Of a stretch of DNA of 64,000 bases, positions 42,013 through 50,642 are shown one piece after another. Below the pieces are notes generated by a model. The model had not been told where the DNA came from and made no database searches. It saw nothing but the letters and a program-made list of their open reading frames with translations. The position numbers and the translations under genes are program-made. Numbering within the stretch: the first letter of the stretch is position 1; every line of letters begins with the position of its first letter. The stretch comes from DASQPR01 sp963797675 (GTDB taxonomy: Bacteria > Actinomycetota > Actinomycetes > Mycobacteriales > Micromonosporaceae). Location of the stretch: positions 310,001 through 374,000 of the forward strand of contig CAWCQQ010000001.1 of the NCBI GenBank assembly GCA_963797675.1. Reading direction: 5' to 3'.

Positions 42013-42234
42013 GGCCGTTTCCTTCCGATGTTTTCCGGTTGACTCCATCCTCGGCGCGTGATCATCCGGTGCCATCGGCAGCGCTTGCCTATCTTCGACG
42101 CCCGCTCGGCTACCTAGCCGGGCCGATCGCGGCTAGGTATATCTAGGCGGTGTGGCTGACGGGGTCCCGGCGCCTACCGTCGATGATGTTGCCGGTTTGC
42201 TCCATGACTGGTCAGCGGGGCGATAACGTGAGTT

Positions 42235-42795
42235 ATGGGGTCCGGGCGGCAGCGGCTGTACCGGAACCTTCTGGGTACGGCCGTGGTGGCGGCGATCATC
42301 GCGGTGATCGGCTTGGGCCTGCCGGCGATCAATCGGGAGATCCCGTCCGTGCGCAGCGTGGTCTCCGGCAAGCCGTATCTGGTCGGCGCCGGCGTCACCG
42401 TGCTGCCGCCGCAGGGCGCGAACCTCGATGCGGAGCAGACCCGTCCCGGCGAGACCGCCGGGCAGGTGCTGTTCTACATAGGCGCGGTCCGGTACACGCT
42501 CGTGGCAACGCCGTATACGGGCACGCTCGGTGAGGCGAGCACGCACCTGCGATCGACGATCACCGCGCGGCCCGGCTATCAGGTCACCGGGCCGCCGAGT
42601 CCGATCATGACACGTACCGGTGTCACTGGCATGCAGGGCATGTATTCGTCGTCCGGCCGCGATGGCCGGTACGCCGTCTTCGTCTCGGGCGGTATTTCGG
42701 TGCAGGTCACGCTCGCGGGTAACGATGTCGATCTGCGACCGCTGCTGCCCGAGATCGAATCGAGCATCGTGTCGATCATGTTCCCGGCCGGATGA
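42235..42795 (+). CDS. membrane-anchored protein of unknown function, coupled to prsW
   Basis: 186 residues. One N-terminal membrane segment (VVAAIIAVIGLGLPAI, residues 14-30) is followed by an extracytoplasmic β-rich domain with YLVGAGVTVLPPQGA, RYTLVATPYTGTLGEAS, MYSSSGRDGRYAVFVSGG and SIMFPAG at the end. The stop overlaps the start of the PrsW-family protease gene (ATGA), so it may be a partner or substrate of it. No known family is recognised. Confidence 0.7.
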   Translation: MGSGRQRLYRNLLGTAVVAAIIAVIGLGLPAINREIPSVRSVVSGKPYLVGAGVTVLPPQGANLDAEQTRPGETAGQVLFYIGAVRYTLVATPYTGTLGEASTHLRSTITARPGYQVTGPPSPIMTRTGVTGMQGMYSSSGRDGRYAVFVSGGISVQVTLAGNDVDLRPLLPEIESSIVSIMFPAG

Positions 42796-44084
42796 CCGAC
42801 CCGGGTCGCAGCGCGTACAGTGCGCCGGTCCGGCCGACCCCGGTCGGTACGCGTGGCTGGACGTCCTTGCGCCTGCCCGCGTTCTGGCTGCTGCTCCTCC
42901 TGCTCGGCGTCGGCGCCTACCGGGTCGCTGCGCTGGTCGGAACCGCGTTCACCACGTTTCCGACCGCGGCCCTGGTCGCCGCCGTGCTGTTCGCCCTGTA
43001 CGCCGTCCCGTTCGTGATCGTGGCGCGCAGTGTCGACTTCCTGGAGCGCGAGCCGCCACTGCTGCTGGCGGCGGCACTCGGATGGGGCGGCATGGTCGCC
43101 ACGACGACCGCACTGACCGGCAACACCGCCGTGTACGACCTGCTGGCGAAGCTCGTGTCGCCGTCGTTCGCGGTCTCCTGGGGGCCGGCGATCTCGGCTC
43201 CGGCGATCGAGGAGCTGCTGAAGACGCTCGGCGTCGTAATCATCGCGCTGGTCGCCCGGAAGCAGGTGAACAGCGTCGTCGACGGCGCGGTCTACGGCGC
43301 GTTCGTGGGCCTCGGCTTTCAGGTGGTCGAGGACTTCATCTACGCGGTGAACTCGGTCGCGGTCGCCGGCCGCGGCGACCGGGTCGAGCCGGTGATCGTG
43401 ACGTTCTTCCTGCGCGGGTTCCTCGGCGGCCTGTGGAGCCACACGCTGTTCTCCGCGCTCGCCGGTGCCGGCGTCGCGTACTTCGTGATCCGGCGGAACC
43501 GGCCGCTCTGGCGCCGGTTCGGAGTGGCGTTCCTGTGCTGGCTCGGCGCCTGGGCGTGCCACTTTCTGTGGGACTCGCCGTGGCTGTCGGACGGCTTCGG
43601 GTACGGCGGCGTCGGCGTACTGCTGGCGATCTTCATCAAGGGGGCGCCGGCGCTGCTGATGATCCTTCTGCTGGTACGCGCGGCCAGCGGCAGCGAAGCC
43701 GACTTCTACCTGGCCGAGTTGGTGGGAGATCCGGCGATCGCCACGTCCAAGGAGCTGCATGCCCTGCGTACCGGTCGCCGGCGGGTCGCTGCCCGGCGGT
43801 ACGCGTACGCGCGCTGCGGCCGTCAGGGTGCCAACGCGGTCGGCCTGCTGCAGAAGGCGCAGGCGAGGCTCGCCGTTGCGCGGTCCCGGGGCGGAGCCGA
43901 TGTCGAGGAGTTGCGGGACGCGGTGCTGCGGCAGCGGGTCCGGCTGGTCGGCATGCGTCACCCGGAGGCGATCGAGCCGCCCGAGCGCAAGCGCGTGTGG
44001 GGCAGCTGGCTGGTCGGATTCGGGTTCACGGCCGTCGTGGCGGTGGCGCTCGTGGTGGCGATCAACGCGCTGGGCGGAAGCTGA
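42792..44084 (+). CDS. PrsW family intramembrane metalloprotease
   Basis: 430 residues with about eight membrane helices. Family motifs: FLEREPPLLLAAALGWGG, the catalytic SAPAIEELLKTLGVV (EExxK), VDGAVYGAFVGLGFQVVEDF (second acidic site) and FLGGLWSHTLFSALAGAG with the metal-binding His. After the membrane domain there is a ~90-residue cytoplasmic region with basic helices, then a final hydrophobic helix. PrsW proteases cleave anti-sigma factors at site 1; no anti-sigma gene is adjacent, so the coupled upstream membrane protein is the nearest candidate substrate. Confidence 0.88.
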   Translation: MTDPGRSAYSAPVRPTPVGTRGWTSLRLPAFWLLLLLLGVGAYRVAALVGTAFTTFPTAALVAAVLFALYAVPFVIVARSVDFLEREPPLLLAAALGWGGMVATTTALTGNTAVYDLLAKLVSPSFAVSWGPAISAPAIEELLKTLGVVIIALVARKQVNSVVDGAVYGAFVGLGFQVVEDFIYAVNSVAVAGRGDRVEPVIVTFFLRGFLGGLWSHTLFSALAGAGVAYFVIRRNRPLWRRFGVAFLCWLGAWACHFLWDSPWLSDGFGYGGVGVLLAIFIKGAPALLMILLLVRAASGSEADFYLAELVGDPAIATSKELHALRTGRRRVAARRYAYARCGRQGANAVGLLQKAQARLAVARSRGGADVEELRDAVLRQRVRLVGMRHPEAIEPPERKRVWGSWLVGFGFTAVVAVALVVAINALGGS

Positions 44085-44111
44085 GGGGCTCCCACCCAAC
44101 GCGTCGTGTCG

Positions 44112-44354
44112 TTACGCCGGGGCGTGGCCGCCGGAGCCGTCGACAACCGTGTCCGGCGTTCCGTCCTGGTCGATGTCGACCATCGTGATGTCGACGTTGC
44201 CGTCGCCGTCGGTGTCGAACTGGAACAGGTCGGCCTTACCGTCGCCGTCGGTGTCCGAAGCCCAAATATCAGCCTTACCGTCGCCGTTCGAATCGGCGGC
44301 GATGATGTCCACGCGCTGGTCGCCGCGCGTCTCTACGTGCTCGTGCTCGCCCAT
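44112..44354 (-). CDS. small Asp-rich calcium-binding-like repeat protein
   Basis: 80 residues with no signal peptide. Four tandem loops of the DxDxDG type (DSNGDGKAD, DTDGDGKADL, DTDGDGNVDI, DIDQDGTPD) spaced 11-13 residues apart, the arrangement of EF-hand-loop or thrombospondin type 3 calcium-binding repeats. AGGAAGG eight bases upstream supports ATG 44354 over ATG 44378. Probably cytosolic and able to bind Ca2+ or another divalent ion. It is convergent with prsW, 27 bp away. Confidence 0.7.
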   Translation of the reverse strand: MGEHEHVETRGDQRVDIIAADSNGDGKADIWASDTDGDGKADLFQFDTDGDGNVDITMVDIDQDGTPDTVVDGSGGHAPA

Positions 44355-44449
44355 CTTTCGGGCCTTCCTGCTTGACATGAGGATGTGGTCGGTTCACGTT
44401 AGGCCCACTGGGTGATCTAGACCACTCGGGAGTGCAGAATCGGACAGCG

Positions 44450-45781
44450 CTACGCGTTGAACTTCAGGTCGACCGCGGACATCGCGGTGATTACGCCGGC
44501 GATCTCGCTATATCCGATGAGCAGCACCGCGTCCGGATGGAGGGCGCGGATCTCGCTGGCGATCTGTGCAAACGTGCCGGAGTTGTCGGTGTTCGCATCG
44601 GCTGAATACTCCGCGGAGGTGACGCTGCCGGAGGTGATGCCGTCCGCGTCCAGCGCGACCGTCACGTCGTGTTCCAGGCCGGTGCCGTAGGTGTCACCGC
44701 GCGCGACGATGAACACCTTCTGCGCGCCGCTGCGCGTGATCACGTCCGCGATCGCCTGCGCCTGCAGCGCGTCCGAGGGCGCGGTTCGGAAGAACAGGCC
44801 GCCGTCGCTGACGGCCGAGAGGTCGGCCGATGTTGCCGACGGCGAGAACACCACGACGTGTGCCTTCACCGTGAACGGCAGGACCGCTTCGGCGCCACCG
44901 GAAAAGCTCGGACCAATAATCACGGGTACGCCATCCGCGATCAACTTCTTCGCTCCGGCCACCGCCTTCGTCGGGCTGGTGCCGTCATCCTGGAAATCGC
45001 TCAGCACGTCCTTGCCGAGCACCCCGCCGGCCGCGTTGATGTCCTGGATTGCGAGGCTGACACCCGCGATGATCGGCTTGCCCTCGGCCGCCAGGTCACC
45101 GGTCTTCGGAAGCAGTACGCCGAGGGTCAGCGCCTTGCCGCCGTAGAAGTGCGTCGGAACGAGCGCCGGCCCGGCTGCGGTATCCGCCGTGTTCGGGTTG
45201 CCGGCGTTGACGTACTCCGTCTTCTGGGCGTCGATGTGGTTGTCGTCGCCGAAGTGCAGCGTCCCGAAGCTGGCCGTGGACGGCTCGCCCGACTTGGTCA
45301 GGCCGTTCGTGAGCGTGATCCCCCGGTACGCGATGTCCACGCCGTTGGCTACGTCGCCGAAGCACGTCACCACGTCATCGCACTCGGTGCCGGACGTCGT
45401 CACACCGTCGATGTACGTCGCGATCGTGGCACCGTCCACGCTGCGTGCACTCTGCGCCGCGAGGGCCGCGATGACGACCGCGTCGTACGCCTCGCCGGCG
45501 TAGTTGAAGCTGTCGAGTTTCGGATCGATCTTCAGCAGTCGGCTGGTGAACGATGGGCTCAGCGGCGCGAGCGCGGCCGTTCCGGACATGCCGTTGATCA
45601 GACCGGGCTGGGTCAGCGCGTCGCCGAAGCCGTTCGACATGATGCCGTCCGTACCGAAGAGCGAGATGCCGGATGCGCTGACCGTCGGCGTGGGCGCGGA
45701 CGGCGTGGAGGTGCAGCCGGTCATGAAAAGGCTGCTCACGGTGACGATCGCCGCTACCAGGCTGAACTTGCGAGAGTGCAT
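44450..45781 (-). CDS. circularly permuted branched-chain amino-acid-type substrate-binding lipoprotein
   Basis: 443 residues, one uninterrupted frame. The signal peptide has a lipobox LFMTGC. Immediately after a Ser/Pro/Thr linker comes the part that is normally C-terminal in Peripla_BP_6 proteins: LFGTDGIMSNGFG, then FNYAGEAYDAVVIAALAAQ and DIAYRGITLTNG (residues ~35-190). Only then comes the part that is normally N-terminal: LTLGVLLPKTGDLAAEGKP, INAAGGVLGKDVL, IIGPSFSGGAEAVLPF, FFRTAPSDALQAQAIADV and YGTGLEHDV, ending at AVDLKFNA, which would usually run into the FGTDG segment. Both lobes are complete, so the chain looks circularly permuted. No permease or ATPase gene is adjacent. Confidence 0.85.
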   Translation of the reverse strand: MHSRKFSLVAAIVTVSSLFMTGCTSTPSAPTPTVSASGISLFGTDGIMSNGFGDALTQPGLINGMSGTAALAPLSPSFTSRLLKIDPKLDSFNYAGEAYDAVVIAALAAQSARSVDGATIATYIDGVTTSGTECDDVVTCFGDVANGVDIAYRGITLTNGLTKSGEPSTASFGTLHFGDDNHIDAQKTEYVNAGNPNTADTAAGPALVPTHFYGGKALTLGVLLPKTGDLAAEGKPIIAGVSLAIQDINAAGGVLGKDVLSDFQDDGTSPTKAVAGAKKLIADGVPVIIGPSFSGGAEAVLPFTVKAHVVVFSPSATSADLSAVSDGGLFFRTAPSDALQAQAIADVITRSGAQKVFIVARGDTYGTGLEHDVTVALDADGITSGSVTSAEYSADANTDNSGTFAQIASEIRALHPDAVLLIGYSEIAGVITAMSAVDLKFNA

Positions 45782-45891
45782 GCGGGGGCTCCCTACCGTA
45801 CCGAACTCCGGGCTGCACACTAGCGTGCCCGAGCGTAGTTGTGTGACGGCGGTCGCGGCGATATCTCACGTCTGCCGGGTAACGTGCGTTC

Positions 45892-46320
45892 ATGGATTCG
45901 AAAACCCAGGCCGCGGGCGGCTTTGACCTTTCCGGCACCGGCGGGGGCGCGCTCGCGGAGCGGATGGGCATCGTCCTCACCGAGGCGACGCCGGAGCGGG
46001 TCGTCGGCACGATGCCGGTGGACGGCAACACCCAGCCGTACGGGTTGTTGCACGGTGGCGCGTCCTGCGTACTCGCCGAGACACTCGGATCCATCGGTGC
46101 CGCGTTGCACGCCGGCTCGCTGCACGGCGGGATCGCGGTCGGTGTCGACATCAACGCGACGCATCACAAGGGTGTCCGTTCCGGCACCGTCACCGGTATC
46201 GCCACGCCCGTACATCGCGGCGGCAGCTCGGCCACATACGAGATCGTTATCTCCGACGAGTCCGGCGCCCGCGTGTGCACCGCGCGTCTGACCTGCATGC
46301 TGCGCCGCCCGAGCGCATAG
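45892..46320 (+). CDS. PaaI family hot-dog thioesterase
   Basis: 142 residues. Hot-dog fold with the family core YGLLHGGASCVLAETLGSIG, where the HGG and catalytic acidic residue lie, and VGVDINATHHKGVRSGTVTG. Hydrolyses acyl- or aryl-CoA esters; substrate unknown. It is divergent from the permuted binding protein (110 bp). In Streptomyces a related thioesterase lies near polA and branched-chain transport genes, a partial resemblance to this locus. Confidence 0.9.
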   Translation: MDSKTQAAGGFDLSGTGGGALAERMGIVLTEATPERVVGTMPVDGNTQPYGLLHGGASCVLAETLGSIGAALHAGSLHGGIAVGVDINATHHKGVRSGTVTGIATPVHRGGSSATYEIVISDESGARVCTARLTCMLRRPSA

Positions 46321-46352
46321 CGGGACTTGACTGCCTCGCATACCGTGACCTG

Positions 46353-46739
46353 GTGACTGGCCAGCCGACCGACGCCTACGACGATGCCGCGACGATCCTT
46401 CGGATCGCTTTGACCGGCGACGGCGTCGCCGTTGCCGGCGGGTTCGACGATGTCGTTGTTCGGTCGGGTATGTCCGGTGCCTACGACGTTGCCGTGTGTC
46501 TCGCGGCCACCATGATCGGCGACAGCGTCGGGACCGGCGGTGCCGCGCTCGATTATCCGGGCATCGACGACGCGCCGTACGACGCCCGCTGGGTGGCTCG
46601 ATTTGTCAGCGCGTACGTGAATGCCGACCGGCTGACCGGTCAGGCGCTGTTCTGCGCGGCGGTCGCCGACGGGCAACTACCGGATTGCATGATCGCGCTC
46701 ACCGGATCGACGATCGAGACGCTCCGCCGGCGCATTTGA
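46353..46739 (+). CDS. hypothetical protein
   Basis: 128 residues from GTG 46353. No membrane segment or motif is recognised. It has a mixed α/β look with VAVCLAATMIGDSVGTGGA and ARWVARFVSAYVNADRL. It begins 33 bp after the thioesterase, in the same direction, and could be co-transcribed. Coding bias matches the neighbours. The start is uncertain since there is no ribosome site. Confidence 0.5.
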   Translation: MTGQPTDAYDDAATILRIALTGDGVAVAGGFDDVVVRSGMSGAYDVAVCLAATMIGDSVGTGGAALDYPGIDDAPYDARWVARFVSAYVNADRLTGQALFCAAVADGQLPDCMIALTGSTIETLRRRI

Positions 46740-46779
46740 GACCGGTTTTCGGTCCGGCCGACGTGGTATTTCTGTAGGC

Positions 46780-47502
46780 ATGTCTGACGCGATGCTCGAC
46801 AAGGTTCGCAAGCTCCTCGCGAAAGCAGAGAACCCCGCCTGTACGCCGGCCGAGGCCGAGGCGTTCAACCTGAAGGCCGCCGAGCTGATCGCGAAGTACG
46901 GCGTGGATCGGGCGCTGCTGGCCGAGGCCGATCCGACCAGCGACATCGTCGGTGACCGCGTGATCGACTTGCTCCCGCCGTACGCGATCGACAAGTGCGG
47001 CCTGCTCTCCGGTGTTGCGTCGGCGCTGCGCTGCCAGGCGGTCCGGCGCCAGACCTGGTCGGGCGATCGCAAGGCCTTCTCGATGCACCTGTTCGGGTTC
47101 GCCAGCGATCTCGATCGGGTCGAGTTGCTGTTCACGTCGCTGCTCGTCCAGGCGAGCCAGTCGCTGTCCGTACAGCAGCCGCCGGTCTGGGAGAACATCG
47201 CCGCGTACCGCCGATCGTGGCTGGTCGGATTTACCTCCGCGGTGGTGATCCGCCTGCGTGCGGCCGAGTCCCGGGCGGCCGCCGACGTGCCGGCACCGAC
47301 CGGCCGATCGGTCGCGCTCGTCCTGGCCGACCGCGGTACGCATGTCGATCAGCGGATGACCGAGGTCTACCCGCGTTTGCGATTCGCGGGCCAGCGGCGG
47401 CTCGCCGGCAGCGGGCGAGGCCAGGGGTACGCCGCCGGCCAGCGCGCCGATCTCGGCGGCACGAAGATCGCGGGCAGCGGGCGCCCGGCCGTCCGGGGCT
47501 AA
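46780..47502 (+). CDS. DUF2786 domain protein
   Basis: 240 residues. DUF2786 at the N-terminus: MLDKVRKLLAKAENPACTP and EAFNLKAAELIAKYGVDRALL. A middle region LLFTSLLVQASQSLSVQQP, SWLVGFTSAVVIRLRAAE is typical of the longer actinomycete members. The C-terminal 50 residues are Gly/Arg-rich. Phage and plasmid genes often carry DUF2786; the function is unknown. Its stop overlaps by 4 bp the stop of the convergent phosphotransferase gene. Confidence 0.85.
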   Translation: MSDAMLDKVRKLLAKAENPACTPAEAEAFNLKAAELIAKYGVDRALLAEADPTSDIVGDRVIDLLPPYAIDKCGLLSGVASALRCQAVRRQTWSGDRKAFSMHLFGFASDLDRVELLFTSLLVQASQSLSVQQPPVWENIAAYRRSWLVGFTSAVVIRLRAAESRAAADVPAPTGRSVALVLADRGTHVDQRMTEVYPRLRFAGQRRLAGSGRGQGYAAGQRADLGGTKIAGSGRPAVRG

Positions 47503-48311
47503 GCGAATTCGTCCAGGAGCCGGTAGAAGTCGACGCGATCGGGTTCGATCGTCGCGCCGGACGCAGCGACGTAGCGCTCGATCAGCCGGTCGGCGTACTC
47601 GGGTGGGAACTGGTCGTTCATCTCGTGCGCGATGCTGCGTGTGATCAGCGCGATGTCGGCGTGCCGATCGGCAATGCCGGCTCGACCGACGTCTACGAGG
47701 CCGGCGAGTTCGAGCGTTGCCGGGTCGAGCAGCACGTTCGGCAGGCAGAAGTCGCCGTGGCAGACGACCGGATCCTCGTCATCCGGCCGGGTCTTCACAA
47801 GCGCGTCGACGAGCTGAGAGGTCGACCAGTCGGCTCGCTCGGCGTCGAGGACCTCCACATCGACACGGCCCTCTTCGGCAGCGAGCAGTGCTTCCGGCAC
47901 GGCGACGTCAAGGCGTCGATCGAACGGGCAGGTCTCCAGCGGCAGCGTGTGCAGTGACACCGCGATGTCCGCGAGCGCGTCGATCACCGCGGTTCGTTGC
48001 TCTGCCGGCCAAGGATCCGCAGCCGTACGCCCCCGAAGCGCCGACGTCACGAGCCACGCGAACTGCTCGTCCGAGCCGGTGTCGATCACCTCCGGCACGC
48101 GTACGCCCTGCGTGGCGAACCAGATCAGCCGCTCAGCCTCCGCCGCGATGGCGTCGCCCCGGTTGTGGACCTGAGAGTGCTCGGTCGTCTTCACGTAGAA
48201 CGTCGAGCTGCCGTCCAGGCGCCAGACCCGTGCGCCGGACATGCCGAGCGTCACCGGCACCCACGTCCATCCTCGGAACCGTTGGCGAAGTGTTTCGAGC
48301 ACGTTCGCCAT
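47499..48311 (-). CDS. aminoglycoside phosphotransferase (APH)-family kinase
   Basis: About 270 residues. Kinase-like fold of the APH family: FYVKTTEHS with the ATP-binding Lys, the Brenner motif VCHGDFCLPNVLLDP with catalytic Asp and Asn, and LVDVGRAGIADRHADIALI with the metal-binding Asp. The last segment closely follows the pattern of APH(3') enzymes (IDLGR.GVADR..D), so aminoglycoside O-phosphorylation is plausible but unproven. ATG 48311 is preferred over the upstream GTG 48329. It is divergent from a second, shorter phosphotransferase gene 48 bp away. Confidence 0.82.
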   Translation of the reverse strand: MANVLETLRQRFRGWTWVPVTLGMSGARVWRLDGSSTFYVKTTEHSQVHNRGDAIAAEAERLIWFATQGVRVPEVIDTGSDEQFAWLVTSALRGRTAADPWPAEQRTAVIDALADIAVSLHTLPLETCPFDRRLDVAVPEALLAAEEGRVDVEVLDAERADWSTSQLVDALVKTRPDDEDPVVCHGDFCLPNVLLDPATLELAGLVDVGRAGIADRHADIALITRSIAHEMNDQFPPEYADRLIERYVAASGATIEPDRVDFYRLLDEFA

Positions 48312-48358
48312 TGTGGCAAGGTCAAGCACGTTTTTGGTGCCTCTTGTTGGTTACCGTC

Positions 48359-49003
48359 ATGTCTATGGACTTCTTGGCGAGCGGCCGCACGGCCGACGTG
48401 TATGCGGTCGGCGACGATAGGGTGCTCCGGCGCTATCGTGACGGTTCGTCGGCGGAGGACGAAGCGGCCGTGATGGCGTACGTCGGTGGGCTCGGATACC
48501 CGGTGCCGACGGTGTTTCAGGTAGACGGCCCGGACATTGTGATGGAACGGATCGACGGCCCGACCATGGTCGTGGCGATGGCGGGCGGGCTGCTGACGCC
48601 GGAGCACGGCATCGAGCAGTTGGCGGCGTTGCATACCGCGTTGCACGAGTTGCCGGCACGGATCTCGACGGATCCGGAGCATCGCGTCATCCATCTCGAT
48701 CTGCACGCCGAGAACGTGATCATGAGCGAGCGAGGGCCGATCGTCATCGACTGGTGCAACGCGACCGACGGCCCGCCCGGCTTCGATGTCGCGGTATCCG
48801 CGCTGATCATGGCCGAAATCGGGGTGGATCCATCCCACCCGCTCTCCGAGGTCGCGGCGTCGGCCGTACCCCTGTTTCTGAAGGCTGCGGGCCAGCCGTC
48901 GGAGCAGATGATCGACGCGGCGCTGGCGATGCGGCTGGCCAACCCGAGCTTGTCGCCGGCTGAGAAGGAGCGACTTCCGGCAGCAGCCGACCTGCTGCGT
49001 TAG
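48359..49003 (+). CDS. small phosphotransferase-family protein
   Basis: 214 residues. A short member of the APH/choline-kinase fold: FLASGRTADVYAVGDDRVL as glycine-rich loop and VLRRY with the ATP Lys position occupied by Arg, DIVMERIDGPTM as hinge, HLDLHAENVI as the catalytic loop and VIDWCNA as the metal-binding Asp. Substrate unknown. It is transcribed away from the APH-like gene and its stop overlaps the stop of the 2H phosphoesterase by 4 bp. Confidence 0.78.
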   Translation: MSMDFLASGRTADVYAVGDDRVLRRYRDGSSAEDEAAVMAYVGGLGYPVPTVFQVDGPDIVMERIDGPTMVVAMAGGLLTPEHGIEQLAALHTALHELPARISTDPEHRVIHLDLHAENVIMSERGPIVIDWCNATDGPPGFDVAVSALIMAEIGVDPSHPLSEVAASAVPLFLKAAGQPSEQMIDAALAMRLANPSLSPAEKERLPAAADLLR

Positions 49004-49512
49004 AGCGGTCGGTAGATCCCGCGTGCGTAGTCGGCGACGGCCGCGCCGGTGATCGTGGCTTCGATCGGGAGCACGTCCATGCATAGGCGCAGCGCGTCCG
49101 TCATCTGCTTCAGCGGTACGCGCATCGAGACGGTGCAGTGCGGCACCCACTCACCCGGACGGTAGAGCGGATCGACCTCAACGCCTCCGGCGGACAGCGC
49201 CTCGTACACGGTCCGATGGTGGGCGAGCAGCTCCGATGTGACCGCTGGCCCGAGCCAGAGCACGCGGCCGACGAACGTGCCGACGAAGTTCATGTGCAGC
49301 GTCAACGGCAGCGGCACGGTGATGCCATCGAGGGCGGCCGCGACCGCATCCGGGTCGAGCGCCGGCGCGCCGACCAGCGATACGTGCGGCTGGTGCCGGC
49401 GGTGGGTGAGTTCGCGCAGGCTCGGAATGCCGGCCTCCTCCATCGCGTCCCAGAGCGTACGGATGCGTTTTGAAGCGACCGGATCCAGATACATTTCGAG
49501 TGCGGCGACCAT
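49000..49512 (-). CDS. 2'-5' RNA ligase-like (2H phosphoesterase) protein
   Basis: 170 residues. The two H-x-T/S-x motifs of the 2H superfamily are at HVSLVG (about residue 45) and HCTVSM (about residue 128), placed as in bacterial LigT-like proteins that act on cyclic phosphates or nucleotides. Substrate unknown. ATG 49512 gives MVAALEMYLD, the usual family opening. The GNAT gene lies 29 bp upstream, in the same direction. Confidence 0.85.
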   Translation of the reverse strand: MVAALEMYLDPVASKRIRTLWDAMEEAGIPSLRELTHRRHQPHVSLVGAPALDPDAVAAALDGITVPLPLTLHMNFVGTFVGRVLWLGPAVTSELLAHHRTVYEALSAGGVEVDPLYRPGEWVPHCTVSMRVPLKQMTDALRLCMDVLPIEATITGAAVADYARGIYRPL

Positions 49513-49540
49513 GGTCAAAGATCATCGTCGGGAAATCTGC

Positions 49541-50023
49541 TCAGGTCGAGCCGATTCTCGTGGGCATTGGGCGTCGCAGGGCGCGGGCGGCGGGCGGTGC
49601 GAAGCCGACGGCGGTGTAGATCGGTCGGGCCGCGTCGCTCGTGTGGACGTCGACCGTTGCGATGCCCTGCGCGTCGAACCAGCGCAGCAGCTCGTTCAGG
49701 GCCATCCGCGCGGCCCCACGACGGCGGTGGGCCGGGTCGGTCGCGAGCCACTCGACGTAGCCGATGCGGCCGGACAATCGGCGAGGGCTGGGCAGCCGCT
49801 GATCCACGACGCCGATGGCGACGGCAACCGGCTGATCCGACCCGTCGACGGTGACGAAGGCGGCCACGTCCCGGCCGATCCGATCAATCAACGCCACCCG
49901 CAGCGCGTCGTGCCACGACGCCGGTACAGCCGTCGTGCCGAGATCGTGAAACATTCCGCTGACGAGCGCCCCGATCCGGGGGAGGTCGGATATTTCGGCT
50001 GCCCGCGCGTGAAGGTCCGTCAC
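49541..50023 (-). CDS. GNAT family N-acetyltransferase
   Basis: 160 residues. GNAT fold with YVEWLATDPAHRRRGAARMA as the acetyl-CoA-binding motif A, followed by LLRWFDAQGIATVDVHTSD and ARPIYTAVGF (motif B). Substrate unknown. Likely co-transcribed with the 2H phosphoesterase downstream. Confidence 0.86.
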   Translation of the reverse strand: MTDLHARAAEISDLPRIGALVSGMFHDLGTTAVPASWHDALRVALIDRIGRDVAAFVTVDGSDQPVAVAIGVVDQRLPSPRRLSGRIGYVEWLATDPAHRRRGAARMALNELLRWFDAQGIATVDVHTSDAARPIYTAVGFAPPAARALRRPMPTRIGST

Positions 50024-50183
50024 CAGCGGATCATTGCCGATCGGTCCGGTGGCCGCAATCCGCCGTTCTCGGTCCTCGGCGCCGGAGGTTCGTGCACGGT
50101 CCTACCGCTCTGCACCGTTTATCGGTCCAGAGTGGTAGCGCGCCCCGAAAGGCCTGGGCACCGCTTCCGACCTGCCCTACCAT

Positions 50184-50642
50184 GTGCCGGTGAAGCAACA
50201 GGTGCCTCCACCGATGCGGCGGATCCGGCTGGCCACCATCGCCTACTGCACAGCATCGGTGTTGGTCGGCAGCGCGCTCGTCGTCGAGTCGCTGCGCCGC
50301 GCCCTCGACGGTTGGGTGGGTGTGGCCGCCATCGCGCAAGGTGTGCGGGTAGTCGCGGCAATCGTCCTGGTCGTACTCGTCGGGTTGGTGCTCGCGGAGA
50401 TGAGCGCGTACGGGCGCGTTGCCCGGGGCCAGCAGGAGTGGTTTCTGGTGATCCACCAGGCCGGAACGGCACTCCACTCGTTCGGTACGAAGATGCGCTC
50501 GCCGCCGGAAGCGGCGTCAGCGGTCCTGGAGTCGGACCCGCTTCCGGGCTGCGATCCGGAGCGCAATCCGCATCCCGAGGGACGCCGTAAGCAGCACAAC
50601 AGCGATGAGCAGGCCATCGTTGACGTACGGCCGGGCCCATGA
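50184..50642 (+). CDS. predicted two-helix membrane protein
   Basis: 152 residues from GTG 50184. Two membrane helices (LATIAYCTASVLVGSALVV and VVAAIVLVVLVGLVLAEM) separated by ~25 residues, then a short soluble part. The last ~45 residues are charged, and the same DNA encodes, on the other strand, the C-terminus of another membrane protein, so this tail may be an artefact of a missed earlier stop. Function unknown. Confidence 0.5.
   Translation: MPVKQQVPPPMRRIRLATIAYCTASVLVGSALVVESLRRALDGWVGVAAIAQGVRVVAAIVLVVLVGLVLAEMSAYGRVARGQQEWFLVIHQAGTALHSFGTKMRSPPEAASAVLESDPLPGCDPERNPHPEGRRKQHNSDEQAIVDVRPGP

Noticed and set aside
42579..44099. A 506-codon antisense frame opposite prsW
   Set aside because: Shadow of prsW; Arg/Asp/Gln/His-rich composition and no ribosome site.
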